From positions 1-44,000 of the forward strand of contig JAKVBD010000042.1 in the NCBI GenBank assembly GCA_022446985.1: 44,000 nt of DNA. The letters are read 5' to 3'. The stretch is from Lentisphaerales bacterium. Its GTDB lineage: Bacteria; Verrucomicrobiota; Lentisphaeria; Lentisphaerales; Lentisphaeraceae. Within the stretch, counting starts at the first letter, position 1. Each line of letters begins with the position of its first letter. The translations under genes were made by a program, and so were the position numbers. Below are positions 8,658-16,591 of the stretch, piece by piece. The notes below the pieces were generated by a model. It worked only from the letters and a program-made list of their open reading frames with translations, was not told the origin of the DNA and made no database searches.

Positions 8658-9226
8658 TGGGCGTCAAGGTTACATACAATTCTCCAGTAATTCTGACTTT
8701 CACTATTGTGAGTTTCACAGTGATGGTATTCAGTGTAGCATTTAAAGATCTGACACCTTATTTGGCATTACATGCAAATTTTGAATGGGCTTCAGCCGAC
8801 TACTATAGATTACTAACATATACCTGCGTTCACTCATTTAAAGATTTCAAATTGCAGACAGATTTCACCCATTTTATAAGTAACTTTACGATAATTTTAC
8901 TTATTGGTCCTGTACTTGAAGAGAAATTTGGTAGTAAGAAAATCTTTCTAATGATGGCGTTTACAGCGATAGTAACAGGACTTTTAAATACGGTATTTTT
9001 TAGTAATGGTATTATCGGCGCCAGTGGAGTAGCACTAATGATGGTTATTCTTGGATCTTTTACTAATTATTCCACAGGTGATTTACCGCTGACTTTTATA
9101 TTTATAAGCTTACTTTTTATGGGGAATGAACTGGTTTCATCTTTCAGTAGTCAGCAAATTTCCCATTTTGCTCATGTTATGGGTGGTATATCTGGTGGGA
9201 TTTTTGGCTTCCGTTATGCGAGGTAA
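8657..9226 (+). CDS. rhomboid-family intramembrane serine protease
   Basis: A 189-residue protein with about six membrane segments. Serine 123 sits in the GASG motif and histidine 173 in HFAHVMGG, the Ser-His dyad of rhomboid proteases. HFISNF (72-77) provides the conserved His and Asn of the oxyanion region. Rhomboids cut single-pass membrane proteins within or next to the membrane. This is the minimal six-helix form without a cytoplasmic extension. The start overlaps the lipoprotein stop by one base. The 3' end overlaps the convergent prenyltransferase gene by 13 bp. Substrate unknown. Confidence 0.88.
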   Translation: MGVKVTYNSPVILTFTIVSFTVMVFSVAFKDLTPYLALHANFEWASADYYRLLTYTCVHSFKDFKLQTDFTHFISNFTIILLIGPVLEEKFGSKKIFLMMAFTAIVTGLLNTVFFSNGIIGASGVALMMVILGSFTNYSTGDLPLTFIFISLLFMGNELVSSFSSQQISHFAHVMGGISGGIFGFRYAR

Positions 9227-10176
9227 TACCAAGAGCCATGAGCAGCAAAACCAATCATAAGCATTAACCAGGATTTAAACTTCAGCTCAATCGTAGACTT
9301 ACAAAGTCCAGTCAGAGATTCCGGGTCATCCATTTTATCTAGAACTAGTTTAGTATTAAAAATTCGTTTGTCACTCACCATGAATAGTCCTGCAAATGCC
9401 AGTAGGCATGGCCATGGAAGTTGCTTTAATGCTACAGCAGCGATGATACAACTAAAAGCACATGTTATGGCAATCTTGTGAAAAAGAAGGGCTTTTTCGA
9501 TTCCAAAACGAACAACGAGGTTCTTTTTATTGACTTTTTGGTCTGCACGAATATCCGGGACCTCATTCATAATGATGATGGAAAAGCCAAGGAAACCAAG
9601 GAAGAAAGAGGGTAGGATTAAGATTGGATCAAAGACTTCAACAAAGGCCATGAAAATTGCGCCTATAATAAAAAGTCCGTTATTCAAAAATATAATGATT
9701 TCTCCAATCCCACGGTAACAAAATTTTAGAGGAGGTGCGGTATATCCCCAGCATGAGATCAGACCAAGAGCAGAAAATATTAAGATTAGATCGTTTGTCA
9801 GTGCTGCAATAATAAAAGAAATGATGGCTCCAATTAGAAAGAAGAGCCAACTCATGTATAAAACTTTTTGTGGACGGATCAGGCCTTTTTCTAGGATACC
9901 AGTGCCGCCACTAAAAGGTGTTTTGACATCTACTAAAGCATCATTGCCAGAAATATGGTCGTAGTATTCATTAATCATATCTGCACCAAGGTGGTAAACC
10001 AGGCTGCCGATTACCATGAGAAAAAAAACTAAAGGGCTGACCGAAACATCATAATGGTATATAACCATGGCACTGCCAAGAAGAACCGGCATGGCACTTA
10101 TAAAGAAAAAGCCTTGAGACACGCGCATAACTTTTAGCCAGTTGAGAAGTCGGCCTTCTTGCTGTAGATACTTCAT
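9214..10176 (-). CDS. UbiA-family prenyltransferase (MenA-like)
   Basis: A 320-residue, very hydrophobic protein with about eight to nine membrane helices. The first aspartate-rich motif is DMINEYYDHISGND (66-79), and TPFSGGTG follows soon after, as in 1,4-dihydroxy-2-naphthoate prenyltransferases. The second motif is NEVPDIRADQKVNKKNL (around 205-220). The family attaches a polyprenyl chain to an aromatic acceptor in the membrane. MenA (menaquinone) is the closest match by motif context, but no other men gene is nearby, so I give no symbol. It stands alone on the minus strand, with an upstream region shared with the divergent lipoprotein pair. Confidence 0.82.
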   Translation of the reverse strand: MKYLQQEGRLLNWLKVMRVSQGFFFISAMPVLLGSAMVIYHYDVSVSPLVFFLMVIGSLVYHLGADMINEYYDHISGNDALVDVKTPFSGGTGILEKGLIRPQKVLYMSWLFFLIGAIISFIIAALTNDLILIFSALGLISCWGYTAPPLKFCYRGIGEIIIFLNNGLFIIGAIFMAFVEVFDPILILPSFFLGFLGFSIIIMNEVPDIRADQKVNKKNLVVRFGIEKALLFHKIAITCAFSCIIAAVALKQLPWPCLLAFAGLFMVSDKRIFNTKLVLDKMDDPESLTGLCKSTIELKFKSWLMLMIGFAAHGSWYYLA

Positions 10177-10310
10177 GTTATGCAGATATGTCCTGATTTA
10201 GTTACCGTTTAAAAAATTCAAACCATAAGAGGTCGGATGAGCTTGTCAAATATTCTTCAAGCAAAATATTTACTTAAACAGATTTAACTGACAGATAACG
10301 GTATTTTTTA

Positions 10311-10991
10311 ATGAAGCTTTTATTATCATTACTATCACTTTTTCTTTTCTTTTCCTGTTCTTCGCCAGAAAGTACTAAGAATAACTCATCGGGTACTAAA
10401 GAAGGTATGAGTAGTAAAGCTTCCAAAAAGAAGGGGTATAAGGCTCAAGTGATTGTTGAAAATGAAAAAGGTCAAAAGGTCAATCCAAATTGGAAGAAAG
10501 GTGAAGAGAAAGTTCTGTATGATCATAAAAAGAGAACTTTTAATAAAAGTGGTGGTTGGATAGATGTTGCTGAGGGGGGAGGAAGGCTCGAGACCTTTTT
10601 TAAAGAGAAATCAGTTAAGGAATTACTTACTTTAAAAAGTAAAGCATCTCGACATGAACTCACATTGATTATTGAAGAACTTTTGGTTCGCAAAGAATCT
10701 AGTATTCCTGCGTTGGCCAGCTTTTTAAGTGATCAGCGCCTTGCTGTGTTTCAGAAGGGGAGAGAGTATTGGTGGTATGAAAAGAAAAATCAGCCTCCTG
10801 AACCTGTGAGCATTGCAGTGTATGCAGCTTATGCGTTACAAAAGAAAGTACCCGTGCAACCAAGTGGAGTTACTCTGGGCTTAACTAAGGATAGGATGTT
10901 TTATGCAGTTAAGGGTGGCTTTGCTGTTGTTAAGGACGATGTTCAAAGAGTTTGGAAAGAATGGTGGAGCAAAGCAGAAAATGATTACTAA
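10311..10991 (+). CDS. putative lipoprotein, first of a paralogous pair
   Basis: 226 residues. The signal peptide MKLLLSLLSLFLFFSC ends in a lipobox with Cys16. A low-complexity Ser/Lys-rich linker of about 30 residues follows, then a mostly helical region that could be HEAT-like (RHELTLIIEELLVRKESSI). The segment YEKKNQPPEPV and the C-terminal WKEWWSKAENDY have direct counterparts in the next gene. The ATG has only a weak ribosome site. The last 11 bases overlap the next gene's start. I do not recognise the family. The N-terminal lipid anchor predicts a membrane-attached, periplasmic protein. Confidence 0.78.
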   Translation: MKLLLSLLSLFLFFSCSSPESTKNNSSGTKEGMSSKASKKKGYKAQVIVENEKGQKVNPNWKKGEEKVLYDHKKRTFNKSGGWIDVAEGGGRLETFFKEKSVKELLTLKSKASRHELTLIIEELLVRKESSIPALASFLSDQRLAVFQKGREYWWYEKKNQPPEPVSIAVYAAYALQKKVPVQPSGVTLGLTKDRMFYAVKGGFAVVKDDVQRVWKEWWSKAENDY

Positions 10992-11679
10992 GAAATTGCT
11001 TCTTAATTCAGTGGGACTTGTTTTTGTCGCTTCTTGTTCGAATAGCAGTACTAATAGTGCAGGGCAAAAGGTTGATTCACAGGGACGTGCTTATGATACC
11101 AGGACTGGGCGGGTTATTCATGTTGAAGTAGTTAAAGATAATGGGCAAAATGCCACTGATGCGACTCAAAAAGCTAATTCAGAATTTTTAGAAATTTTCA
11201 AGAAGAAAAAGCAGTGGTCTAAAATGCCTGATTCAGCAAAGCTGATTAGAGGTTTTCGAGAAATGTCGTTACCACAACTTAGAAGTGAATTAGCTGTAGC
11301 TAATGAAGAAAAGACGGTCATGATCATTGAAGCCTTAAAGCAAAGAGGTGAAACTGGGATTGAGTTGATAGCGAGCCTTTTAAATGACACTAGAAGGGCG
11401 GCATTCGCAGATAGATTGCCAATTTTTTGGTATGAAAAGAAAAATCAGCCACCTGAATTGGTTGAGATTCGAGTTTTTGCAGCTTCTTATCTAGCAGAAA
11501 TGCTGAAAGTAAAGCCACAGGGAGTGCTTTTTGATTATTATGATCTTCAGACCAGTGATTTAGGCTCAGTTAAAGTGTTGTATGCCTTGCAAGGAGAGTA
11601 TGCCTTGTCAAAAGATGATCTTAGTGAGATTTGGTCACAATGGTGGTCAAAATTTAAAAGTGATTTTACAGCCAATTAA
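10981..11679 (+). CDS. putative lipoprotein, second of a paralogous pair
   Basis: From the ATG at 10981 (which overlaps the previous stop: ATGATTACTAA) the protein is 232 residues with the signal MITKKLLLNSVGLVFVASC, lipobox Cys19. An upstream in-frame start at 10903 would lie inside the neighbour and bury the signal peptide, so it is rejected. The mature part shares WYEKKNQPPELV and IWSQWWSKFKSDF with the preceding protein, so the two arose by tandem duplication and have diverged widely. MSLPQLRSELAVANEE and the following helices look like short HEAT-type repeats. Its stop codon shares the bases TTAA with the convergent minus-strand gene. Confidence 0.78.
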   Translation: MITKKLLLNSVGLVFVASCSNSSTNSAGQKVDSQGRAYDTRTGRVIHVEVVKDNGQNATDATQKANSEFLEIFKKKKQWSKMPDSAKLIRGFREMSLPQLRSELAVANEEKTVMIIEALKQRGETGIELIASLLNDTRRAAFADRLPIFWYEKKNQPPELVEIRVFAASYLAEMLKVKPQGVLFDYYDLQTSDLGSVKVLYALQGEYALSKDDLSEIWSQWWSKFKSDFTAN

Positions 11680-12152
11680 TTCTGCAGTTTAGACCAAGCT
11701 AAAAACAGTAGAAGAACTGCTGAGAAAAGAGCCGAAAGGCGTTCTAAGTTTCTTGCCCACTTGGGAATAAAGTGAAGATTTTCAAAAAGGGCTAGATTTC
11801 GCGTTTTTTCTTGCCTAATGGCAAAGACTGCAAATAAAATCAGATCTTTGTAAAGAATTGAAAACGCTAGGTAAAAAGAAGCACGAGAGTAGTTTTCTAT
11901 CATTAAGTAGGAACAAAGCCCAATTTCAGTAATGATAATTAAAAAGTTGGTTATGAGTGAAAGCGTGAATCGGTAGAGGAAAACATTTTCATCGGAATCT
12001 TCGTCTTCTACATCTCCAATTTCAATTTTTTCTAGCGATTTTTTTAGAACACTATCAGGAGTATTTGAAACCAGGTTCCAAACTTCGTTACCTTTAAAGG
12101 CAGCTTTAAATTGTAGGACACATAAAGTCCAAATAGTACAGATAGTGATCAT
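11676..12152 (-). CDS. small integral membrane protein, unknown
   Basis: 158 residues with about four hydrophobic segments (roughly 1-17, 61-83, 88-112 and 136-155). An acidic cytoplasmic-looking stretch (about 44-56, rich in Asp and Glu) lies between the first two. I recognise no family. It follows the 829-residue gene by 6 nt with an AGGAA ribosome site, so it is very probably co-transcribed. That suggests it is a membrane partner for that protein. The context is the only clue to function. Confidence 0.65.
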   Translation of the reverse strand: MITICTIWTLCVLQFKAAFKGNEVWNLVSNTPDSVLKKSLEKIEIGDVEDEDSDENVFLYRFTLSLITNFLIIITEIGLCSYLMIENYSRASFYLAFSILYKDLILFAVFAIRQEKTRNLALFENLHFIPKWARNLERLSALFSAVLLLFLAWSKLQN

Positions 12153-12158
12153 GAATTC

Positions 12159-14648
12159 CTAAACAACTGCTCTAAATGAGCAGTACCATGCTATTTCATT
12201 TATTAATTGTCGGCAGATTTTCATATGTTTGGCATCTGGGTAACTGCCCTTATGAACCATAGTTAGAAAAACTTCGTCTGCAATACCAAATGTCACAGGA
12301 GTATCTTCTAAATAGAAAGTGAATAGTTGAGGGTGAGGTAAATTGGCTTGCTTAAGAAAGTGTTTGGTTTTCTTAAATAATTGAGGCGTCGCAGCAGCTA
12401 AGAGCTCACTATTACTTTCAAGTAGTGAGGTATCGCCAGTTGAACAAATTTCAAAACCATCTTTTTCTGAGAGAATGAGTGACTTAAATTTAAACTTTTT
12501 CTGGGCTGCTTTTAAAAGTTTACCAAGAGGATAATCTTTTTCTATATCGAGATCAACGAGTTTATTGAGCCTGCGCTCAGCAGCTTCTAAATCAGCAGAT
12601 GGCCTTAGACCTGTTAGAGAACGGTATACAGAAGTACCGACTCCTGGTACATTTAGAAGATTGTTGACTCTTTGGAAATCTCCATGCTCTTGTCGGTAGC
12701 TGATGATTGTTTGGGCTAACTTTTCTCCGGCAGAGTGAAGTTGACATAGATCTTTAAGGTTACTACGGTTGATGTCGATACCATTGGGTGCAGTACTTGG
12801 TCTGGTGCTTGTTTCTTTGGCTTTGGGAATTTTCCCTTCAAGTGATGGCCTCGCAGGTTTTTGATATGCCGTAGAATGTGATTTTCTTTCTGACTTTTCA
12901 CTTTCTTCTTGAATACCGAGAGCGACTTCTTCGGTCTCTTCTTTGATGTCGAGAGTGATTTCTTCAGTCTCTTCTTGAATATCGAGAGCAACTTCTTCTG
13001 AATCATCTTCCTCATCGTCTATATCTAGCTCAAGGTCTTCGTCATCATCAAATAGAGGGGATGTGTTTCCAAGAAAACCGCCGGTAATCAATGAGTCAGG
13101 GGAATCCTTAGGTGGTGGGGTATCTTGTTTTTGAATAGTTGAGTTTGCAGTTTCTATTTCTAGTTCAACTTCAGTTTTTTCTAGATCTTCATGAGCTTGG
13201 CTTTTTTCTTCTTCAAAAGCAGAGCCAAAGACATTATTCATTTTCTCAAGAGAGTCTGTATGTTTTGTGTCTTGATCTTGTATAGTCATCCATTCTGCAG
13301 GAATAAGGTCTAATATATTTACTAGACCTAAATCAATTTGTTCATCATTGGACATTATTGAGTTGTCAGAAATACCACCATATTTGCAGATTTCTTTTCT
13401 TGAGAATATGAAACTTCCGGATTTAAGACATTCTATAGCTTTGCTCTTAGGAAGGTTAAATGTCACATGAGGATTGCGGATTATTTGAGCCAGTCTTTTT
13501 GCAGGGATAATTAGTATTTTATCAGAACTGGTTTGCGACAGAAGATCCATTTCATTTTGTGCCTCCTGAGTAAATTTATTCAAGCGTGGTGGAGGCGTAA
13601 GCTGAACTGCTGTTTCGCGAGGATCTTGAATATCTTGGCTCTCGTCAAAACGAGAGACGTTTACTTTGGGTGCTTCTTGAACCTGTGTGGTAAGAGGATC
13701 CTCATGTTCCTCTTCGATATTTAGAGCGATTTCTTCCTCTTCAGTATCATCTTGTGCATGGGCAGCTTGCTCAGCAGGCTTTGGGATATCTTCCGTAATG
13801 TTGCTTTCTTCCGGCTCTGGGGCAAAGGCGTCGGCAAATGGATTAGTCATATCGTTGAGAGATTCAGTTAAAGAGTTATCCTGATTTTGCAGTATAAACC
13901 ATTCCGGTGGTATAAGTGGTAAAATTCCGTCAAGAGGAATATTGAAAACTTCTTTTATCTGATCAGTTTTGTTTATCAACAATTTCTCAGGTAGTCGTTG
14001 AAGGAGAGCGCCACCTACTACAGCAAAAACGCCTTGAGATAATATAGGGAGTAGCTCTTCTTTACCAAAGCGTATTGTTTCCGAAGATGTTACTGCTTCT
14101 GTGGCTCCGGGAACTAGAAATTGCTCGGGTATATGGCCAATTAAAAGACTTAAGGGGATATTAAGCCCTTCTCCTGCAGGAGATATTGATACTCCTGGAG
14201 GGGCAAGTGAAGATGTCTCATTTCCGGACTTTGTCTGGCTTAATGATACTTGAGTTAATTCCTTGGGCTTACTGCCAGTGACGGTATCTGTAGGTTGTAC
14301 AAGTTTGCTGTTTGTCTGATCATGAGCTGGGATGACCAGTTTTTTGACGCTGGGCAATTGGTCTAGATGCTTCTTTTCTGTAGTAGTAGTTTGGAGTTGA
14401 GTAATTGTTTTTTTCGAAGGCGTTGGTGCAGAAGGAGGCTTTGGAGCAGTTGTTGATTCTGCCTCAATATTATGCTTGAGATTTACAGGAGACGGCTCAG
14501 TGGCAGGAGTTGGGGACTTTGTAGGAGCTTCTTTTTGGTTGGTATTTTTCAGTTTTACCGGCTCTGAACGCTTTTTCATCTCCAGCATTTGATTGCTCAG
14601 GTCAGGAGCTTTTTCTCCCTTCTTTTTAAATAAATCGAAAAATCCCAT
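12159..14648 (-). CDS. 829-residue modular protein: duplicated domain, helix-hairpin-helix, C-terminal roadblock-like domain
   Basis: No overall family recognised. It begins MGFFDLFKKK, an amphipathic basic start typical of membrane-associated cytosolic proteins. A Thr/Pro/Lys-rich linker follows (about 28-150). Two diverged copies of one module lie at about 160-276 and 376-478; each ends with LIPxEWxxxQxQD, then TxSLxxMxNxFxxAF. Acidic linkers separate them. A three-fold acidic repeat based on EEVALDIQEETE lies at about 550-585. A ComEA-type helix-hairpin-helix (625-681, INRSNLKDLCQL to NVPGVGTSVYRSL) is followed by a 140-residue C-terminal domain that could be roadblock/LC7-like. There is no signal peptide and no clear enzyme motif. 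The neighbours are gmhA upstream and a small membrane protein 6 nt downstream. It could be a scaffold at the membrane; that is inference. Confidence 0.75.
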   Translation of the reverse strand: MGFFDLFKKKGEKAPDLSNQMLEMKKRSEPVKLKNTNQKEAPTKSPTPATEPSPVNLKHNIEAESTTAPKPPSAPTPSKKTITQLQTTTTEKKHLDQLPSVKKLVIPAHDQTNSKLVQPTDTVTGSKPKELTQVSLSQTKSGNETSSLAPPGVSISPAGEGLNIPLSLLIGHIPEQFLVPGATEAVTSSETIRFGKEELLPILSQGVFAVVGGALLQRLPEKLLINKTDQIKEVFNIPLDGILPLIPPEWFILQNQDNSLTESLNDMTNPFADAFAPEPEESNITEDIPKPAEQAAHAQDDTEEEEIALNIEEEHEDPLTTQVQEAPKVNVSRFDESQDIQDPRETAVQLTPPPRLNKFTQEAQNEMDLLSQTSSDKILIIPAKRLAQIIRNPHVTFNLPKSKAIECLKSGSFIFSRKEICKYGGISDNSIMSNDEQIDLGLVNILDLIPAEWMTIQDQDTKHTDSLEKMNNVFGSAFEEEKSQAHEDLEKTEVELEIETANSTIQKQDTPPPKDSPDSLITGGFLGNTSPLFDDDEDLELDIDDEEDDSEEVALDIQEETEEITLDIKEETEEVALGIQEESEKSERKSHSTAYQKPARPSLEGKIPKAKETSTRPSTAPNGIDINRSNLKDLCQLHSAGEKLAQTIISYRQEHGDFQRVNNLLNVPGVGTSVYRSLTGLRPSADLEAAERRLNKLVDLDIEKDYPLGKLLKAAQKKFKFKSLILSEKDGFEICSTGDTSLLESNSELLAAATPQLFKKTKHFLKQANLPHPQLFTFYLEDTPVTFGIADEVFLTMVHKGSYPDAKHMKICRQLINEIAWYCSFRAVV

Positions 14649-14750
14649 AATTAATCCTAACAGTAACCCCTAAAATCTTCAAAATATCTTTATTTAAACT
14701 CATAAAGTGTGTATTTGTCTATTTTAGAAAAAATCAGGGGTGGTTACAAG

Positions 14751-15329
14751 TTAGTAATTGTCTGGGAAAAGGATCCTTTCTACACCTTCGATTAGAATGT
14801 GGAGAATCATCATATGAATTTCCTGGATTCTATCGGAAGTTTCACCCGGAATGATCCATTCGTAATCATACTGGCCTTTCATTTTTCCGCCGCTTTTTCC
14901 AATTAAGGCAACAGTGATAGCACCTTTGGCTTTCGCAACATCCATAGCTTTGATGACATTGGCTGAATTTCCGGAAGTTGATAGGCCGATAACAACGTCG
15001 CCTTTTTGGCAAAAAGCTTCAGTTGGTCTGGAAAAAATTTCTTCAAAGCCATAGTCATTTCCGACACAGGTAATATGGCTGGCATCGTTATATGCTATAA
15101 CGGGAAGAGACTTACGGTCTCCTCTGAAACGGCCGGTAAACTCTTCTGCGAAGTGAGCTGCATCACAGGCGCTGCCGCCATTGCCGAAAATAATAGATTT
15201 GCCACCATTATCGAAACATTTTGCAAGATCTTTAGCGAGGTCATCGACGCGCTGAATATTTTCCTGGTCAGCAATAAAATCGTTTAAGGTTTTTTGAGCA
15301 ATAAGAAAAGAGTCGAGTAGTTTAGACAT
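14751..15329 (-). CDS. gmhA: D-sedoheptulose-7-phosphate isomerase (SIS domain), GmhA-like
   Basis: A 192-residue SIS-domain protein. GNGGSACDAAHFAEEF (about 49-64) and GLSTSGNSANV (about 114-125) are the sugar-phosphate-binding loops. EIHMMILHILIE near the C-terminus holds the GmhA glutamate and histidine. GmhA converts sedoheptulose 7-phosphate to D-glycero-D-manno-heptose 7-phosphate for lipopolysaccharide core heptose, which suggests an outer membrane. DiaA, the replication-initiation regulator, has the same fold. The holA gene 3 nt upstream makes that alternative worth noting, but the motifs fit GmhA better. The ribosome site is AAGG. Confidence 0.85.
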   Translation of the reverse strand: MSKLLDSFLIAQKTLNDFIADQENIQRVDDLAKDLAKCFDNGGKSIIFGNGGSACDAAHFAEEFTGRFRGDRKSLPVIAYNDASHITCVGNDYGFEEIFSRPTEAFCQKGDVVIGLSTSGNSANVIKAMDVAKAKGAITVALIGKSGGKMKGQYDYEWIIPGETSDRIQEIHMMILHILIEGVERILFPDNY

Positions 15330-15332
15330 ATA

Positions 15333-16442
15333 TTAACCTTGTAGGGTAGTTCTATTGCCTTTAATAATCATTAAAGCTAATTGTTCAAGCAACATTCTGC
15401 GAGGAATTGCAGAACTTACGAATTTTCTATTTGCTGTAGTAATGTAGTTGATAATCTTTATGAGTTCCTGACCGGTAAAAAGTGAGGCACTTTGCGACAT
15501 GATTTTAGCGCGGTAAGGATGCATGCGAATTATTTCGTTATTTTTATACTTCTCTTTGTTTAGTGGATTCATATTTTTTAAGAACCCATAAACAGCATCT
15601 GGCCCTTTTAAAGATGCCTGTTGCATAAGAATTTTTATCTTGAGCAGTGTTCTGAAATGACTCGCAGTTTGGTAAAGAAGGCTCATCACGACACCTTCCT
15701 GGTCCTTGCTTTGGTGAATGATATTATCGATGGCTTTATAAGCATTTTTTAGTTTTCGATCGCCCAGAGCATTGGAGAAGGCCCAGATTGCTGTAGATGC
15801 ATTACCGGTACATATATCGACTATATCGATGTAATCAATCGTTTGTTTATCAGGACAGGCGCAGACAATTTTCTCAAGTTCAGATTCTATACGGCCGGTT
15901 TCTGTACCGATAACTTCACATAGGTACTCAATAGTACGACCAGTCAAATTAATATTTTTACTTTGAGCAGCAGTACGGATTAATGATTGAACTTGATCTT
16001 GCCACTTGCCTGACAATTGGAGTTTCTTGAAACTGTGGATTTCAGCATCAGCTTTGGCGCAGGATTTATGCAGTGATTTCCTAGAGTCCAAGCCTGAACC
16101 ACTGATAATTAAGAAAATATCTGCAGGGATGCCATTTGAGATGATTTCAGCCAGAGCTTGAAACTCTCTGGCAAGCGGAGACTTGTCTGTTTTAGTACCT
16201 TCTCTGTCTAGAAAGGTGCAATTTTGCAGACAAACAGTTTTTTGGCCAAAGAAAGAGGGCGTTTGAATGGATTTGATCAGGTCGCCCATTAAACCTACAG
16301 GAGTAGAATCGTCTGATTCTGTTAAAATGTCCAGCGAAAATTCATCTGCATTATCACCTGCTATTTTGGTAACAACTTCATTTGTTTTTTTGCGGATCAG
16401 ATCTTCATCATCTCCAGTGATCAGAACCAGATTGGAACTCAT
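15333..16442 (-). CDS. holA: DNA polymerase III subunit delta
   Basis: 369 residues. The start LVLITGDDEDLIRK matches the delta-subunit N-terminus (the Y/V-G-x-D/E-x-L-x pattern). A three-domain AAA+-like layout without Walker residues follows, with the segment SPLAREFQALAEII, the core LTGRTIEYLCEVIGTETGRIESELEKI, and a C-terminal collar region. Delta is the clamp-loader subunit that opens the beta clamp. The length is near the family norm of about 340. It is the first gene of a minus-strand run with gmhA; an AGGA site precedes the ATG at 16442. Confidence 0.88.
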   Translation of the reverse strand: MSSNLVLITGDDEDLIRKKTNEVVTKIAGDNADEFSLDILTESDDSTPVGLMGDLIKSIQTPSFFGQKTVCLQNCTFLDREGTKTDKSPLAREFQALAEIISNGIPADIFLIISGSGLDSRKSLHKSCAKADAEIHSFKKLQLSGKWQDQVQSLIRTAAQSKNINLTGRTIEYLCEVIGTETGRIESELEKIVCACPDKQTIDYIDIVDICTGNASTAIWAFSNALGDRKLKNAYKAIDNIIHQSKDQEGVVMSLLYQTASHFRTLLKIKILMQQASLKGPDAVYGFLKNMNPLNKEKYKNNEIIRMHPYRAKIMSQSASLFTGQELIKIINYITTANRKFVSSAIPRRMLLEQLALMIIKGNRTTLQG

Positions 16443-16531
16443 TTACATCCTGTCTATTTTTAAGAGTTCAAGGAATATACCTCTTTGACACAAAAAATCC
16501 CCCTTTTAGCGGCCTTTTTTAAGTATGTGTG

Positions 16532-16560
16532 TTGACTCTGCACTCAGGCAGGATTAATTG
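16532..16560 (+). promoter_or_regulatory. putative sigma70 promoter of pheA-hisC
   Basis: TTGACT (16532-16537), a 17-base spacer and TAATTG (16555-16560) lie about 30 nt before the pheA ATG. I see no leader peptide rich in phenylalanine and no attenuator in the short leader. Confidence 0.5.
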
Positions 16561-16591
16561 AGGAAATGAAAATTTTAACAGGACAGATTTA

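Noticed and set aside
12716..13015. 99-codon Lys/Ser-rich frame on the minus strand with a repeated KKRLKKSLS-like pattern
   Set aside because: It is the +1 frame of the acidic repeat in the 829-residue protein, so the repeat is inherited from that coding sequence.
14663..14747. Long-range pairing GTAACCCC with GGGGTGGTTAC across the gap upstream of the 829-residue gene
   Set aside because: The pairing is imperfect (a three-base bulge) and spans about 65 nt of AT-rich sequence, so chance is a sufficient explanation.
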